From Rutpela maculata (Eukaryota > Arthropoda > Insecta > Coleoptera > Cerambycidae), in the NCBI GenBank assembly GCA_936432065.2, contig OW386293.2, forward strand, positions 97,299,795-97,363,794: a stretch of DNA of 64,000 nucleotides. Direction: 5' to 3'. Made by a program: the position numbers and the translations under genes. Numbering within the stretch: position 1 is the first letter of the stretch; the number at the start of each line of letters is the position of its first letter. Below the pieces are notes generated by a model. It was not told where the DNA came from and made no database searches. It worked only from the letters and a program-made list of their open reading frames with translations. This document shows positions 53,846-64,000 of the stretch, in pieces.

Positions 53846-54894
53846 TGATTAGCTGAACTGTCAAAAGCATCAAGTGGCACGTACCAGAGCGACATTGATT
53901 TGACAAGCCTTTGTAAAATTTATTTCAAATTACATCATTTTCAAATTCAAAAACCAATCGGATTGTCTTTTTTTATTCGTGAAGAAAGCACCACCTTAAG
54001 CACTTGTTGCATACATTACTATTATTCTAGTTTATATAATTATTACAGTTGCATTTGCATTTATATATACGTTGGATGTCTGAATTGTGCATGTTTGATC
54101 ATCATAGATTCATTCAATCATTTAGATATGCTATTTTAAGTGCACCTGTATTTTTTGTTAAATTATTTATAAATTGTAAACAAAACTGTTTAAAACTATT
54201 TCAGGAACATTAGAGTTAATATAGAACTCTCATAGTTTGTGATTGGCCAAGATTCCGGGTCCTTGGATAGCCAGATAGGACCAGCCCAGTAAAGCTTGAC
54301 ATGAACATCTTTTCGGAATCAGCCCTCGAGATGTGATGTCTCTCGTTATTTTTTTAAATCGGAACAAAAATAAAAGTTCCCCTTTAATTTCCTTCGTCTG
54401 AATGCTGTTAAAGCATTTTACAGTTAAAATGAATCATCCTGTATTAAACATAAAATGGTCTAATTTCAACAGAAAATGTTTAAATCTTTATGGACAGACG
54501 ATCAGTCAAATTTAATTTAACCTCCGTGTTCATGAACGTAATAAACTAATATTCGAATTTCCAAAGAGTTTTTTCAGGTTGTAATATGAAAAATACGTAA
54601 ATATTACTCAATAATACTCAATGTTTTTTCCAACCTCCACATGTGGCCATGGTTTTAAAGTAATCGTTGACTAACAGTAACACGGGGATTCATTTGAATT
54701 GTTTATTTTTCAAAATGTAATTATTTTGTAAACGGCACGCAATTATCGATCAAAGTATGAGCGAAAATAGCACTTTCAAAAAAATTTTCTTTATGACCAC
54801 TAAGAAAATAAATTAACGGTGATGTAAAGACAATTGCGCATAATATGAATAAGACATACTGACAAAACTAAAATTCACGCATATTATCGTATGT
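53846..54894. other. Unassigned AT-rich interval
   Basis: There is no supportable feature. A 79-codon frame at 53900 has no recognisable motif. Confidence 0.4.
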
Positions 54895-55130
54895 AATATC
54901 ACTAGTGCTTAAAATTTTATCGAAAATTTTTTCGAAAGCGTGTTGCCTGGTAATATAAAGAGTGCAAATTGGCAGTTTATTATCTGATTAAATCCCGACC
55001 GCTTTAGCAGGAGGGATTTAATCTTTGATAATAAACTGCCAATTTACACGAGTTATATTAACTAGGGGCAGCTTAGCTTGAGAAAAAATTTTTAGATAAA
55101 ATTTAAAGCACGAGTGGTATTTGTGGAGAA
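54895..55130. mobile_element. Small fold-back element
   Basis: GCAAATTGGCAGTTTATTAT and its inverse form a stem around a GC-rich loop at about 54992-55018. The pairing extends outward to AATATCACTAGTGCTTAAA on the left and TTTAAAGCACGAGTGGTATT on the right. The total is about 235 bp. Confidence 0.7.
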
Positions 55131-56228
55131 TATTTCACGAATAAATATTTCATTAAGTATATCTTCAATATTATGTTCAGTAATTAATTGCCTTCAGACG
55201 TTTCCTTGTTGCTTTTTAGAGATTACTCACCTTTATCTTCAATTTCATCATTTACGTCACATAAAAATGCATTTCCAAAGCGATTCATCTAATAAAAAAC
55301 AAAAGTAGGTTTAAATTATGACAATCAAGAAAAACAATATATGTTAAACCATAGGTACTGAACTTATAAGACTAGTCATCACAACAAAGCACGCTTCGAC
55401 CAATCACATTACCGGTGAAATCACACAAATTGCATATTACCAATCTATCCCCTTTTACGTTCTAAGGCTGCCGGCTCAGATGGTATGGTACCGCCATCTA
55501 GTAACGCTAGCTTAACTTAGTTACTAGCCTAAACAGTGAATTGAATTATTATATTAAAGTGTTTATTAATATATATTTATGTATTTAATCCTTGTTTCTA
55601 ATTTGAGAAGTTTGATAGTTAAGTTAATGTTTACTTGTTTGAGTAAAGAGACTTTAAGTACAACGAATTATAATGTATATAGTGATACTGCAGAGTTTTG
55701 ATTTTCCAAATAAGTGTTAGCTGTTTTGTAATGATTGATGAATTACTATACGTAAGTACCTACATTTGTGTATTTATCATGAAATAACTATTTTGTAATT
55801 ATGTTAGGTATTAAGCCATTGAAAGCTGTGTACCTATAACTTGTCCCGAACCTATATAAGTTCCACACAGCATTGGCTTTTTAGGTTATTAATACAATAC
55901 TACAATTTACAATTTACGTTAACAATTAGTAATAAGCTAGAGAAGATATTTATAGATAACATTTAAAAGCACGATTTGTCATATTTGCCGAAAACTGTCA
56001 CGATACAAAACGTCAAAAAAATTTCGCAATATTTGCCGCTGCAGCGACCTAAAAAATTAGAGCGATAAATTTTGCATGTTGGTCCTGTCAAAAGCAGAAC
56101 TAGCTTGAATTACCACTAATAATGACGTTTGATTGATGCAATGTTGTGAAAAAACGGGCTCTCATTGGCTATAGCGTTAATGAGTGAAATAATTGCTAAA
56201 TTTTAACTGTTTAACCTTGTCTGTTCTT
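55131..56228. other. Unassigned AT-rich interval
   Basis: A second weak match to the fold-back terminus (AACATTTAAAAGCACGA at about 55960) is present. Nothing coding is supported. Confidence 0.4.
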
Positions 56229-56230
56229 TA

Positions 56231-56634
56231 CCGGGTGGGGCATTTAGTTTCACAAACGCGAATAACTTGAAAATAAAGAATTTTCGAGAAAAATGTATCA
56301 TCAGACAAAAGTGTCATCATTTAAAAAGCGGAATCTAATGGCTATATTTTTTCAGTCTGGTGAAGGACTTCAAGGACAACTTTGGTTTTTTAAATGCAAA
56401 CCTCTATTTTTTTTGTCCTACTTCCACGTGCAATGCTTAATTGCTCGCAAACAGTGAGGCCAAATAAAAAAATGGTAGAAACAAAAGTTGTTTATTTTTT
56501 AGAGCAGAATATGAATCTGTGTATAGCCATTAGATCCCGCTTTTGAAATGATGACACTTTTGTCTGAAACATTTTTCTCGGAAATTCTTTATTTTCAAGT
56601 TACTTGCGTTTGTCAACTTAAATGCTCCACCCGG
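56231..56634. mobile_element. 404-bp TIR element with TA target
   Basis: The ends are CCGGGTGGGGCATTTAGTTT and the inverse of CCGGGTGGAGCATTTAAGTT, flanked by TA at 56229-56230 and 56635-56636. The arms are at least 110 bp and include AAATAAAGAATTTTCGAGAA, AAAGTGTCATCATTTAAAAA and AATGGCTATA in inverse pairs. Tc1/mariner-type MITE by TA target and termini. Confidence 0.85.
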
Positions 56635-56879
56635 TATATTCGTCTTCCTGTTCACTATGTTTTGATAGTCACTTTGTCACGCATAATGCTAGTTCGTCTC
56701 CGTTTGCTGTTTCTCACGGAATCTATCGCGTTTGCCAGTTAGTTAGTTTTTTCTTGTCTGTTCTTTCTATACTAAGCGTTCTATAGTACTCTCTTTGCTT
56801 GATGTGGTCCAAAAATTGTACTTTTCAAAAGAATATTACTCTGCTATCTACACCTTGCGTTGAATCTCATATTTGCAGT

Positions 56880-57300
56880 TGCCGGTATTGTCAACTTTAG
56901 CTCTTATTTTTTAGTTCATAGTCACCTGACCTTAATGTGTTTCATTTGCTAGATCTACAACCATAACTTTTTTCTTGGGGAGGAATATGAGCTCATCTTC
57001 ACTTACTGCAGCTAAGATGGTCTCATCTGCAAATATCAAGTTAAAAATTAGTCCCAGAACTAGCAGACCTTTACGGCATGCCGCATCACGTGTCCACTAT
57101 AGGGGTTAAATAGAATTGGGGACAAAACACAGCCTTGTAGTACACCTTCCGTCAAGTTTCTATTGCAACTTTCTTTGCATTGACGGTGTGTTGCCATTTC
57201 CAATAAATCAATCCACAATTTGTCCCATTTCACATTATCAAAAGCCCCATGGTGGTCTACGAGGCAAATATACATAGGCACGTGATATTTCCTTGTCTTT
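56880..57300 (-). pseudogene. LINE RT fragment with LQGCVLSP motif
   Basis: From 57281 down: PMYICLVDHHGAFDNVKWDK (equivalent to the FxDYxKAFD region), a 20-residue gap, then EGVLQGCVLSPILFNPYSG and HVMRHAVKVC. After a frame change, NLIFADETILAAVSEDELIF appears, where YADDT is usual. This order and the QGCVLSP spelling are typical of the RTE/endonuclease-RT type LINEs that are common in insects. The 5' part is cut by the SINE that begins at about 57305. Confidence 0.8.
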
Positions 57301-57304
57301 TTGA

Positions 57305-57706
57305 TAAACCATTTATTGAAATAAAAACAATATATGTATAAAATAATACAAGGTATGTATATAAAATCGACATACGTACATAACTTTTTTTAATCGTCTT
57401 ATTTATATTAATGTCCTGGCGGAGTTTAGCCGTAGGCTATTCTACCACTCAACTAGAACAGCCACATTCACAAATAGACAACACCCATTCCCTGCGGCAT
57501 TGCCATCTTCCGCAGCTGAGACTCGAACTCAGGAGAGGAGAGCGACTAGGCTGTGTTGTCTCTCACACAACCACAGTCTAGCCCACTGCTACCATCTCGG
57601 CAACACGTGAAAAACGTCACAACACATCATAACCTAACTATGATTAGAACCCGAGACCCCGTGGACGCAAGCCTAACACCTTAAGCTCTGCGCCACCGAG
57701 CCGGTT
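57305..57706 (-). mobile_element. tRNA-derived SINE with two tRNA-like heads
   Basis: On the minus strand the first head starts CCGGCTCGGTGGCGCAGAGC. An A-box-like TGGCGCAGAGC is followed by a B-box-like GGGTTCTAATC at about 57632-57645. About 60 bp on, a second tRNA-like unit has TGGTAGCAGTGGGCTAGACT (A box) and GAGTTCGAGTCTCAGC (B box) at about 57505-57525. A body with GAGTGGTAGAATAGCC follows and then an AT-rich tail toward 57305. pol III promoter boxes in this order define tRNA-derived SINEs; two heads make it a dimeric or composite type. The exact 3' end is uncertain. Confidence 0.75.
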
Positions 57707-58149
57707 TGGTTCATCTGATTCCTCGTATTGGTCAGTAATGTTTATTTGTGTCTTTATAGATGAAAGTATAATTTTAAGCTTGTGCTACTTTATTTTTCAT
57801 CAATGGTACGCAGCTTATACTATTCTCGTAAAGTCGAATTATAGGCTGGAAAATGTTGGTAAAATTTGAAAGTTCGGATTGTGTACAGTTGACTAAAATA
57901 GAGGTAGAATACGGAAATTTTAGAATGATTCTATCTTTTTCTGGAATTGACTTCGTCGTTTCAGCTTTTACACATTTTTTTTTATTTGGTTTTGCTCAAA
58001 TTTACGGGGTCTGATACAAACTCAATGCCTGTCAAGTGTTCTACTGTGTTTTCCAAAGTAGTAATGACATCGACTTTCAACAAAGCCTGCTTGGAAGTAT
58101 TTACCAACGTAGATGATGCTAAAATCTGGATTGTAGATTGTTCAAGGGT

Positions 58150-58510
58150 CGCTCGGCTCTTTCAGCCTTACTTCACATCGACCTGAAAAGCTCTTTTGTG
58201 AATTACCCTACAATTAGTTGCTGGCCAGGACTCCCAAGCTTTTTACAAAGCTTGTAATTTTTCTGGGAGTTAATTTCCCTATGTCTTCAGGCGTTAGTTC
58301 CATCTTTTCTAGGTACTTTAGCCTAGTGCGGACTGGCATCTTGCATTCGCAAAGAATGTTCCACAATTTCTATTGCAGTATCGCAGTATCTGCATGTATC
58401 GATGTCTGCCTTGCCCATGTTCTTAAGATGGTATCTTTAGGGGCAATGGCCTGTTAGAAGGCCTGTCATCAGCAAGTCGGACTTTTCGAGTTCGCGAAGC
58501 CTTGTGGCAT
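58150..58510 (-). pseudogene. LINE C-terminal zinc-knuckle fragment
   Basis: From 58510 down: SDLLMTGLLTGHCP, then RYHLKNMGKADIDTCRYCDT and AIEIVEHSL. The pattern TGHxPLRxHLxxMG ... CxxC ... ExxEHxL is the conserved C-terminus of RNase H-bearing insect LINEs. Weaker similarity continues to about 58190. Stops and shifts are present. Confidence 0.75.
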
Positions 58511-59334
58511 TCTTTGACGAATAAGTGATGAACTTTTTCGTTTGTCTTTGACCCGGAGTATTCCTCTAGTAGGACTCGTAAAGTCTGGATTGAAGAATAT
58601 ACAGCATTATTTTTTACTGGCGTGTCATATCAATGCCATCAATCTTGTAGCTATCACATATATCTGGCATTTCCTTTTTATATAGTAAAACGAATATTGA
58701 GGTTCTCCAATCATCGGGTCAGAGTCCTATTTTCCATATTTGTTTGGAGTTTGTAGTTCCTCTGCCAGTCATCTTGTGACCCACAATGGTTACGTTCGAA
58801 AATATTTTCGCGCCAGGTCTGAATAATTTGTTCTTTGTCAGTTTTTATAATGCCGGTGGAGGCCTTAATTTGGGTTTAATACTCTTTCTGTTCGAAAAAG
58901 GTTCTTGCTATCTTTGTGATCAGCATGTCACGACGCCACTTCCTTACAAACGTCTTATAGATGAAAATTATTATCTTTCTGATAAAGAGCCTGAATTCTC
59001 CGCGTCAGTTTGCTATACTTTTTCAATTCCAATGCTGTGTTACCGTCTTGAGGTTTTTCCTAACTTGTACTTTAGTGAGAATTTCGGCACGTGTTTTATA
59101 CCACGCACAGTTTTATTATAATTAACAATACATTTACATGATATTTCTTACCACATCCGTAATTTCAGTCGCAGTAAACATTTCTTGGTAACTATGGACT
59201 ATATTTTTCTATTTTGAACTAAACTTGTCTGTTTTTGAGAGGGAAATAAAATAGTATTATTTATTTTTGCTTTGGTGGGCATTTTAAAGGTTACTTCAAG
59301 AACAACTTTGTTTTTTCAAAGGGAAACCTATATT
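58511..59334. other. Probable further LINE-derived sequence, not resolved
   Basis: The base composition resembles the adjacent LINE fragment over its first 200 bp, and upstream LINE parts may lie here on the minus strand, but I cannot read convincing motifs. The plus-strand frame at 58786-59121 is not recognised. Confidence 0.3.
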
Positions 59335-61076
59335 ACTTGCACATCGTGGAAGTATGCTAAGTGTAAAAAAAATTGAATTTTTTCTGCTCAAACAAGCTTA
59401 AAATGTCATGAAACGTCGATATTTTAAGTTTGAGGTAAAAATTTTTGTCTGACTGTCGGTCGGTCGGTTTGTTTATAATTTTTTTTTGTGCGCGCGATTA
59501 CTCTGGAACTTGACATTTGGTACACCTGTGTAATATAGCAAACTAGATTATATTTTGGAGCATCTACACAAGCTTATACTGACAATCTGGACTTAAGAGG
59601 AAATACCCCACGACTGGAAAAGAAGCGTAATCTGACCAATATATAAAAAAGGTGGCAAGCAGTGCTGCAGAAATCATAGGGGAATTTCATTGCTGTTTAC
59701 CGCATATAAAATCTGCACATATATACTAAGCCAAAGACTAGCTGAATTTTCGGAAAATTTAATAGGCGAATACAAAGTCGGATTTAGACAAGGTAGAAGC
59801 AATAGCGACCAACTGTTTTCGGTTAAACAAATCCTAGAGAAGGCATGGAAATATGATGTGGACGTACACCAGATATTTGTGGGTTTTCGCCAAGCATATG
59901 AATCTGAAAGAAAAAAACTGTACAGAATTCTGTCAGATTTTGGAATACTTACCAGACAAACTGATAAACCTAATCAGGGCGACTATGACGGACACTACCG
60001 CATCTGTACCAATCCAGAATCAATTGACTGATTTCCTCGAAGTAACGAGGGGGCTGAAATAGGGTGATGGGCTAGCCCCTACACTCTTTAACATGTGCCT
60101 AGAATATATTATAAGACAATTGACAACAGTCAACTCCACAAATGTACTCATAAATAAATCAATACTGTTGGCGGCGTATGCAGACGACATAAATATAATG
60201 GACAGATCTTATGCGGTAGGAAAAGAGACATACGTAGATCTCAAAAGCAATGCCAAGACGGTAGAATTGAACATCAATACAAATAAAACGAAGGTAATGA
60301 CCCAAACAAGAAGAAACACAAACACACAGAATATCACAATAGGGGGGGACGACGTAGAAGTGGTCGAGCAGTTCAGATAGCTAGGCCTAACATTGTCAAA
60401 AAACGGTAGTGAAGATGCAGAGATAAGGAGAAGAATTACCCTAGGCAACATTTGTCATGACATCAATACCCCGATCGAGAGATGTCCACAGAAGAACAAA
60501 AATTCGACTATTTGCAACAATAATAAGATCAGTGCGAGACATGGATCATTACACAGAAAACAGCAAATACCTACGCTTTTGAGAGAAAGATACTGAGGAG
60601 GATTCTAGGCACAGTCCAAGACAACGAGGTATAGCGAGTAAGATACAATTTCGAAATATAAATAAATATAAAGACTCCTCACTGTCTGAATATGTCAAAA
60701 TACAAAGACTACGCTGGGCAGGACATGTCGCTAGGATACAAGACCACAGAATTCCGAAAACAATCCCAAATGGAAAAATGCAAGGTAACAGAAGAACGGG
60801 AAGACCTAGGAAAAGATAAGAAGAGGTAGCGGCAGAAGATGTAAAAAATCTTCTAGGGACGCGAATACGGAGAAGGACGGTAGCAGATAGAGAAGGATGG
60901 AAGGCTAAACTGGAGGAGGGCAAGGCTCGACGTCGGACTGTAGTACATTAGCAGAGAAAAAGAAATTGCGATTTAGTGTGTGTACAAGAACTAAAGGCCT
61001 GAATTTTTTTTTTATGAACCACCCACACTGGAAATTTGGATGTGGAAGTAGTAATTTCCTAGGCAGTGGTTTTTTT
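59335..61076 (+). mobile_element. Helentron-like short element, family 1, copy H, split by LINE sequence
   Basis: The left part, 59335-59558, opens with ACTTGCACATCGTGGAAG and includes the ATGTCATGAAACGTCG block and a GTCGGTCGGTCGG tract. It stops at AGATTATATTTTGG. The right part, 60956-61076, resumes at GCGATTTAGTGTGTGTACAA and reaches TTGGATGTGGAAGTAGTAAT and GGCAGTGGTTTTTT. The normal middle of about 190 bp is replaced by 1.4 kb of LINE ORF2. Confidence 0.8.
59565..60951 (+). pseudogene. LINE ORF2 RT C-terminal two thirds inside copy H
   Basis: The frame begins near 59640 with KKGGKQCCRNHRGISLL. It continues AEFSENLIGEYKVGFRQGRS and then VDVHQIFVGFRQAYESE (where DFxKAYDS is expected). 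After a shift, APTLFNMCLEYIIRQL appears at 60080-60120 and LLAAYADDINIM at 60166-60200, with an intact YADD. EDAEIRRRITLGN follows, and the tail DREGWKAKLEEGKARRR runs to a stop at about 60950. This is the endonuclease-RT LINE type common in insects. The part upstream of RT is missing. Stops and frame changes are frequent in the last 350 bp. Confidence 0.85.
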
Positions 61077-61324
61077 ATTATAATATCTTATTCTAAAAAA
61101 AATAACAAACCACTTTTGTCTGACAGATTTTTTTATATGACTCAATTTTGCAAGAAATTCCAAACAAAATGACTAGTTATTTTTGAATCAGCGTTAGAGA
61201 AAAAGTATTAGAGACATAATTATTTATTTTGATTTATTAAAACTTGAATAATTATTTCAGAATTTCTTATCAATTTGACTTTTGCTCAGCACCACTTGAA
61301 CTAAGTTTTCCTAAAGCTAAAGAT

Positions 61325-61625
61325 ATTTTAACAGGAAGGTATCTTCCATTGGTTTTGAGCGGGGTCTAGTGAACAGTATGCTTTTTTTGTCAGCAGTTCT
61401 TTTAATTGTAATTTCAATATTTTAACAGTTAAACTTAAATTTGTCTTTATGGAAAGTAATTTATCTTTTTTACGCGTACCGTAATTGTGAGCATGTTCAT
61501 GTTTTAAAAACATCGTGCAGTGTTCTTTTACATAACTGTCACTTTCTAGGATATAGATGCAGGTGAAGGTAAGCATCCCCTTTTCACTAAAATTGAGTTT
61601 GCAGGAGTATGTTGGCTTGATATTG
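61325..61625 (-). pseudogene. LINE C-terminal fragment (CR1/Daphne-like)
   Basis: The translation reads KLNFSEKGMLTFTCIYILES, DSYVKEHCTMFLKHEHAHNY, GTRKKDKLLS and, further, LKLQLKELLTKKAYCSLD. In CR1/Jockey-type LINEs a LTLPxIYIxE helix, a HxYNTRxK motif and a final FLxxxAFYSxxEF stretch come in this order. It is open for 112 codons but starts within the protein and lacks the catalytic domain. Confidence 0.7.
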
Positions 61626-63328
61626 TAAATAATAGGAAAAATAAAAAATGCAGGTGAATAGATCACGAGTTTATGAACAAAAAATGTCCTGACAAATTAC
61701 ACATGTCACTATATCAGAATTTGTTCAATCCATATGAGTGTTGGTTCATAAATTCTATTTGGACATTTTTTGTTCAGAAACACGTGGTCTATCCACCTGT
61801 ATTTTTTATTTTTTCCTACATTTTTTATTATCCACCTGTATTTTTTATTTTTCCTAATTTCAAAATTTTGAAAAAATGAATGAAAAAATTTTTCTTCCCC
61901 TTTTTTTTATGTTTTGTACCCCGAGCGAAATGTAAACTTTTCAGAATATTATACATTTTCACGAACTCATTAAAAATATATATTAATTTTGCAAGTTTTT
62001 GGAGATTTCACTATAAAATTTTCGTCTGGGCGGATGTCTTCCACAATTTTATATATTTTATCTCATATAAACTGTGTAAATTGGCCGTGCACCTAACAGT
62101 CAACCGCGACAGATGGAGTGATGATGACAGACGTTCCATACAGCAATGAGAGACCAACTAAAATAATGTATGAATCACAAAACGTCTGCCAAGGCGTTGT
62201 GAAGAAGAAAAAGTAATTGTCTCAAGTTTTCCATGTATTTAATCATTTTGACTTGCTTCCTTTTACACCCAACTTGTTAGAATTTTTGTGGCAAGACAGG
62301 AATAGATTACAAAAAACCCCTACTGTCCACACATAGTACGCTGACCCCATTCGTGAAATGTTAATATCCTGAGTAATACCGGAAATAGTTGGTTTAGCTA
62401 AACTTTTATCTTTACTTAATACATAATTAATGTAAAACAAGGAAATTGACCGCAAGGAACGGCACTCTGCTACTGTATTAAAGATTCAGCGGTTTTTTGT
62501 CTAATTACATATCATGTTTAAAAATAATATAACCTGATGGTTATGACAGCGATCATCAGATGTTCGGTTTGTATAAATTATTGCGTGAAAGGATGGCAAA
62601 TTGTACTTGAATTAATGAATTTTGATGAATGAATGAGTGATGATGAACATACGAACACTTCTATTGCGCAAAAAAATTATTCATGGACACTCTCAATTCT
62701 AACTAACTTAAGAAATCATAGTAAAGTCAAGTACTCAAATATTTAGGAAGCAATGTAACCGATTTATAACAAGGTAAATTTTGAGTATGATGTTCTTTAG
62801 TGGTTTATAAATGATATACTATATTCCCAATCATTCCTTTTTTGCATGATGAAAGAACAGTAGACCACTTTATTTAGATATTCCTATTACTAAACATAAT
62901 AGTGCCTAATGACGGCTGGAAGCATCATATGTTCAAAGTTGTGATCTAAAATGTTTCTCTCAATAATTATTCATCCGTTCACCAACATGCAATTCTATGT
63001 ACCCTTTCTTCTATATTTGTGACATAAGTAAATAGTGGACCGAAAAATATATTTTTTAAAATTTTTCTATCGCTATATCTGGGAAAAAAATGAAAAAAAT
63101 TCAAATAAAAAAATATCTTCGGTCGCGGTCGCACATCGCACTCAAAGTTTTGAATAATGGCGGAATTTTTCTGTTTTTCGTCATTTTCTTATAATTACTA
63201 AACTCACTATTATCGAAACTTTATATGCCCTAATGTGAAGTTTGGGGCATGAGGAACATGAAAAAGTTTAAAACCTGTAATTTCAAAATATTTATTGTTC
63301 GCGTAAAAAAGCTCAAAAAACACAATTT
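61626..63328. other. Unassigned AT-rich interval
   Basis: No supportable gene. A direct duplication of TCCACCTGTATTTTTTATTT occurs at about 61792 and 61830. The 89-codon frame at 61880 shows no recognisable motif. Confidence 0.4.
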
Positions 63329-64000
63329 TTAGTAGAAATGGCAATATTTCGTAATTTCTGCCAATTTTACTTTACAAAAAAACCGATGAATATATTTATC
63401 ATTTCTAATTTTGTTATTCAAAAGAGTGCACTTTAAAGTCAGATTTTTGGGAAAATTTCTTTCATAGGATAGGAGGGTCGTGCTAATGAAGCTGTCTCTT
63501 GCGTCAGGGTCACAGACTTTTTTGGATGTTTTGGTCACAAGTTTGACACACTGTTTACAGCCTGGGTGTGACAAGGTAAGCTTGGAAGATGCAGTTGCAG
63601 TAATGTGCCAGTCTGTATTAGATTTTTGATGTATTCATTCGTGATGCTCCTTAATAGGGGAGGAGGAGAGATATTGCAACTATCCCATCAAATCATGTTG
63701 ACGCAGTCTGTTGCTTCGAAGTTGAGTTTTGGCGTGGTGAAGTTTCGAACACTCTTTCCCTTGGAATGTATTCGAGCTTTCAACATTCGGCGTAGCCCCA
63801 GTTCCCTGATACGTCTTCTTTCATCCACAATCATTGCAAGGATCAAATTTTCAGGGTGAGCAAAGAAAGCGTTTCGCTCAATTACTGGGTTAATGACATC
63901 AAATTTTGAATTAGGTACCGTGATGTTCTGATGGCTTCAAAAACTGTCTCTGAATCATGTGTGAAATTTTTGTAGGCTTTAATTTTAAATCAGAGAAGCA
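63329..64000 (-). pseudogene. Uncharacterised dispersed ORF family, open at the window end
   Basis: Reading from the window end: NFTHDSETVFEAIRTSRYL, NPVIERNAFFAHPENLILAM, IVDERRRIRELGLRRMLKAR, VRNFTTPKLNFEA, NISPPLLRSITNEYI, PCHTQAV, and then (63329-63574) CVKLVTKTSKKVCDPDARDS and FISTTLLSYERNFPKN. I recall this order, including IRELGLRRxLKAR and FPCHTQxVERCVKLVTEAS, from many high-copy uncharacterised arthropod proteins. At least one stop and small shifts interrupt it. The N-terminal part lies beyond the window. Confidence 0.75.

Noticed and set aside
57632..57706. A functional tRNA gene on the minus strand.
   Set aside because: A and B boxes are present, but the acceptor pairing and anticodon stem are not convincing, and a second tRNA-like unit with a SINE body follows.

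Overview
This looks like a stretch of AT-rich nuclear DNA from an arthropod, most probably an insect. It has no bacterial-style gene packing. Its open frames are short and broken, and they match reverse transcriptases (LINE and Ty3/gypsy), insect-type dispersed ORF families and a displaced 3' piece of 28S rRNA. I recognise no intact host protein-coding gene. Nearly everything identifiable is mobile DNA, much of it nested.

Layout. 1-5.4 kb: two families of short elements that share one architecture (terminal hairpin, TCTG/CAGA microsatellite, subterminal inverted repeat; compatible with non-autonomous Helitron/Helentron relatives), plus a 30-bp minisatellite. 6.4-8.6 kb: a Ty3/gypsy remnant on the minus strand between LTR-like direct repeats, with everything upstream of the RT C-terminus deleted. 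9-18.3 kb: degenerate tandem repeats, several LINE fragments and another Helentron-like copy. 18.8-20.6 kb: a 408-bp TIR element and a 550-bp palindrome. 21.0-23.6 kb: the 3' end of 28S rRNA split by a 2,048-bp element that starts CACAGTG and is flanked by CGTCG on both sides, best explained as a Transib/RAG-like non-autonomous transposon inserted into rDNA sequence. 25-36 kb: MITEs, two more Helentron-like copies, a TIR element enclosing an intron-containing ORF fragment (29 kb), and a nearly open 391-codon uncharacterised ORF (33.5 kb). 36.2-38.3 kb: a three-level nest (TA-flanked TIR element, hAT-like element, Helentron-like element). 38.4-45.5 kb: a LINE RNase H/C-terminus, a 551-bp palindrome, a Helentron-like copy and a TIR element. 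47-52.5 kb: further fragments of the protein family seen at 29 kb. 56.2-61.6 kb: a MITE, LINE fragments, a tRNA-derived SINE with two tRNA-like heads, and a Helentron-like copy whose centre is replaced by a LINE ORF2 fragment. 63.3-64 kb: another dispersed ORF family running off the end.

The strongest leads are the RAG-like element in 28S sequence and three loci that carry pieces of an uncharacterised protein family combining FEN1/PIN-nuclease-like acidic motifs, a conserved HAF[S/T]GCDT box and, in one type, a cysteine-rich tail. One of these pieces lies between long inverted repeats and still contains a spliceosomal-type intron. Family names rest on motifs read by eye and on memory; no database search was possible.
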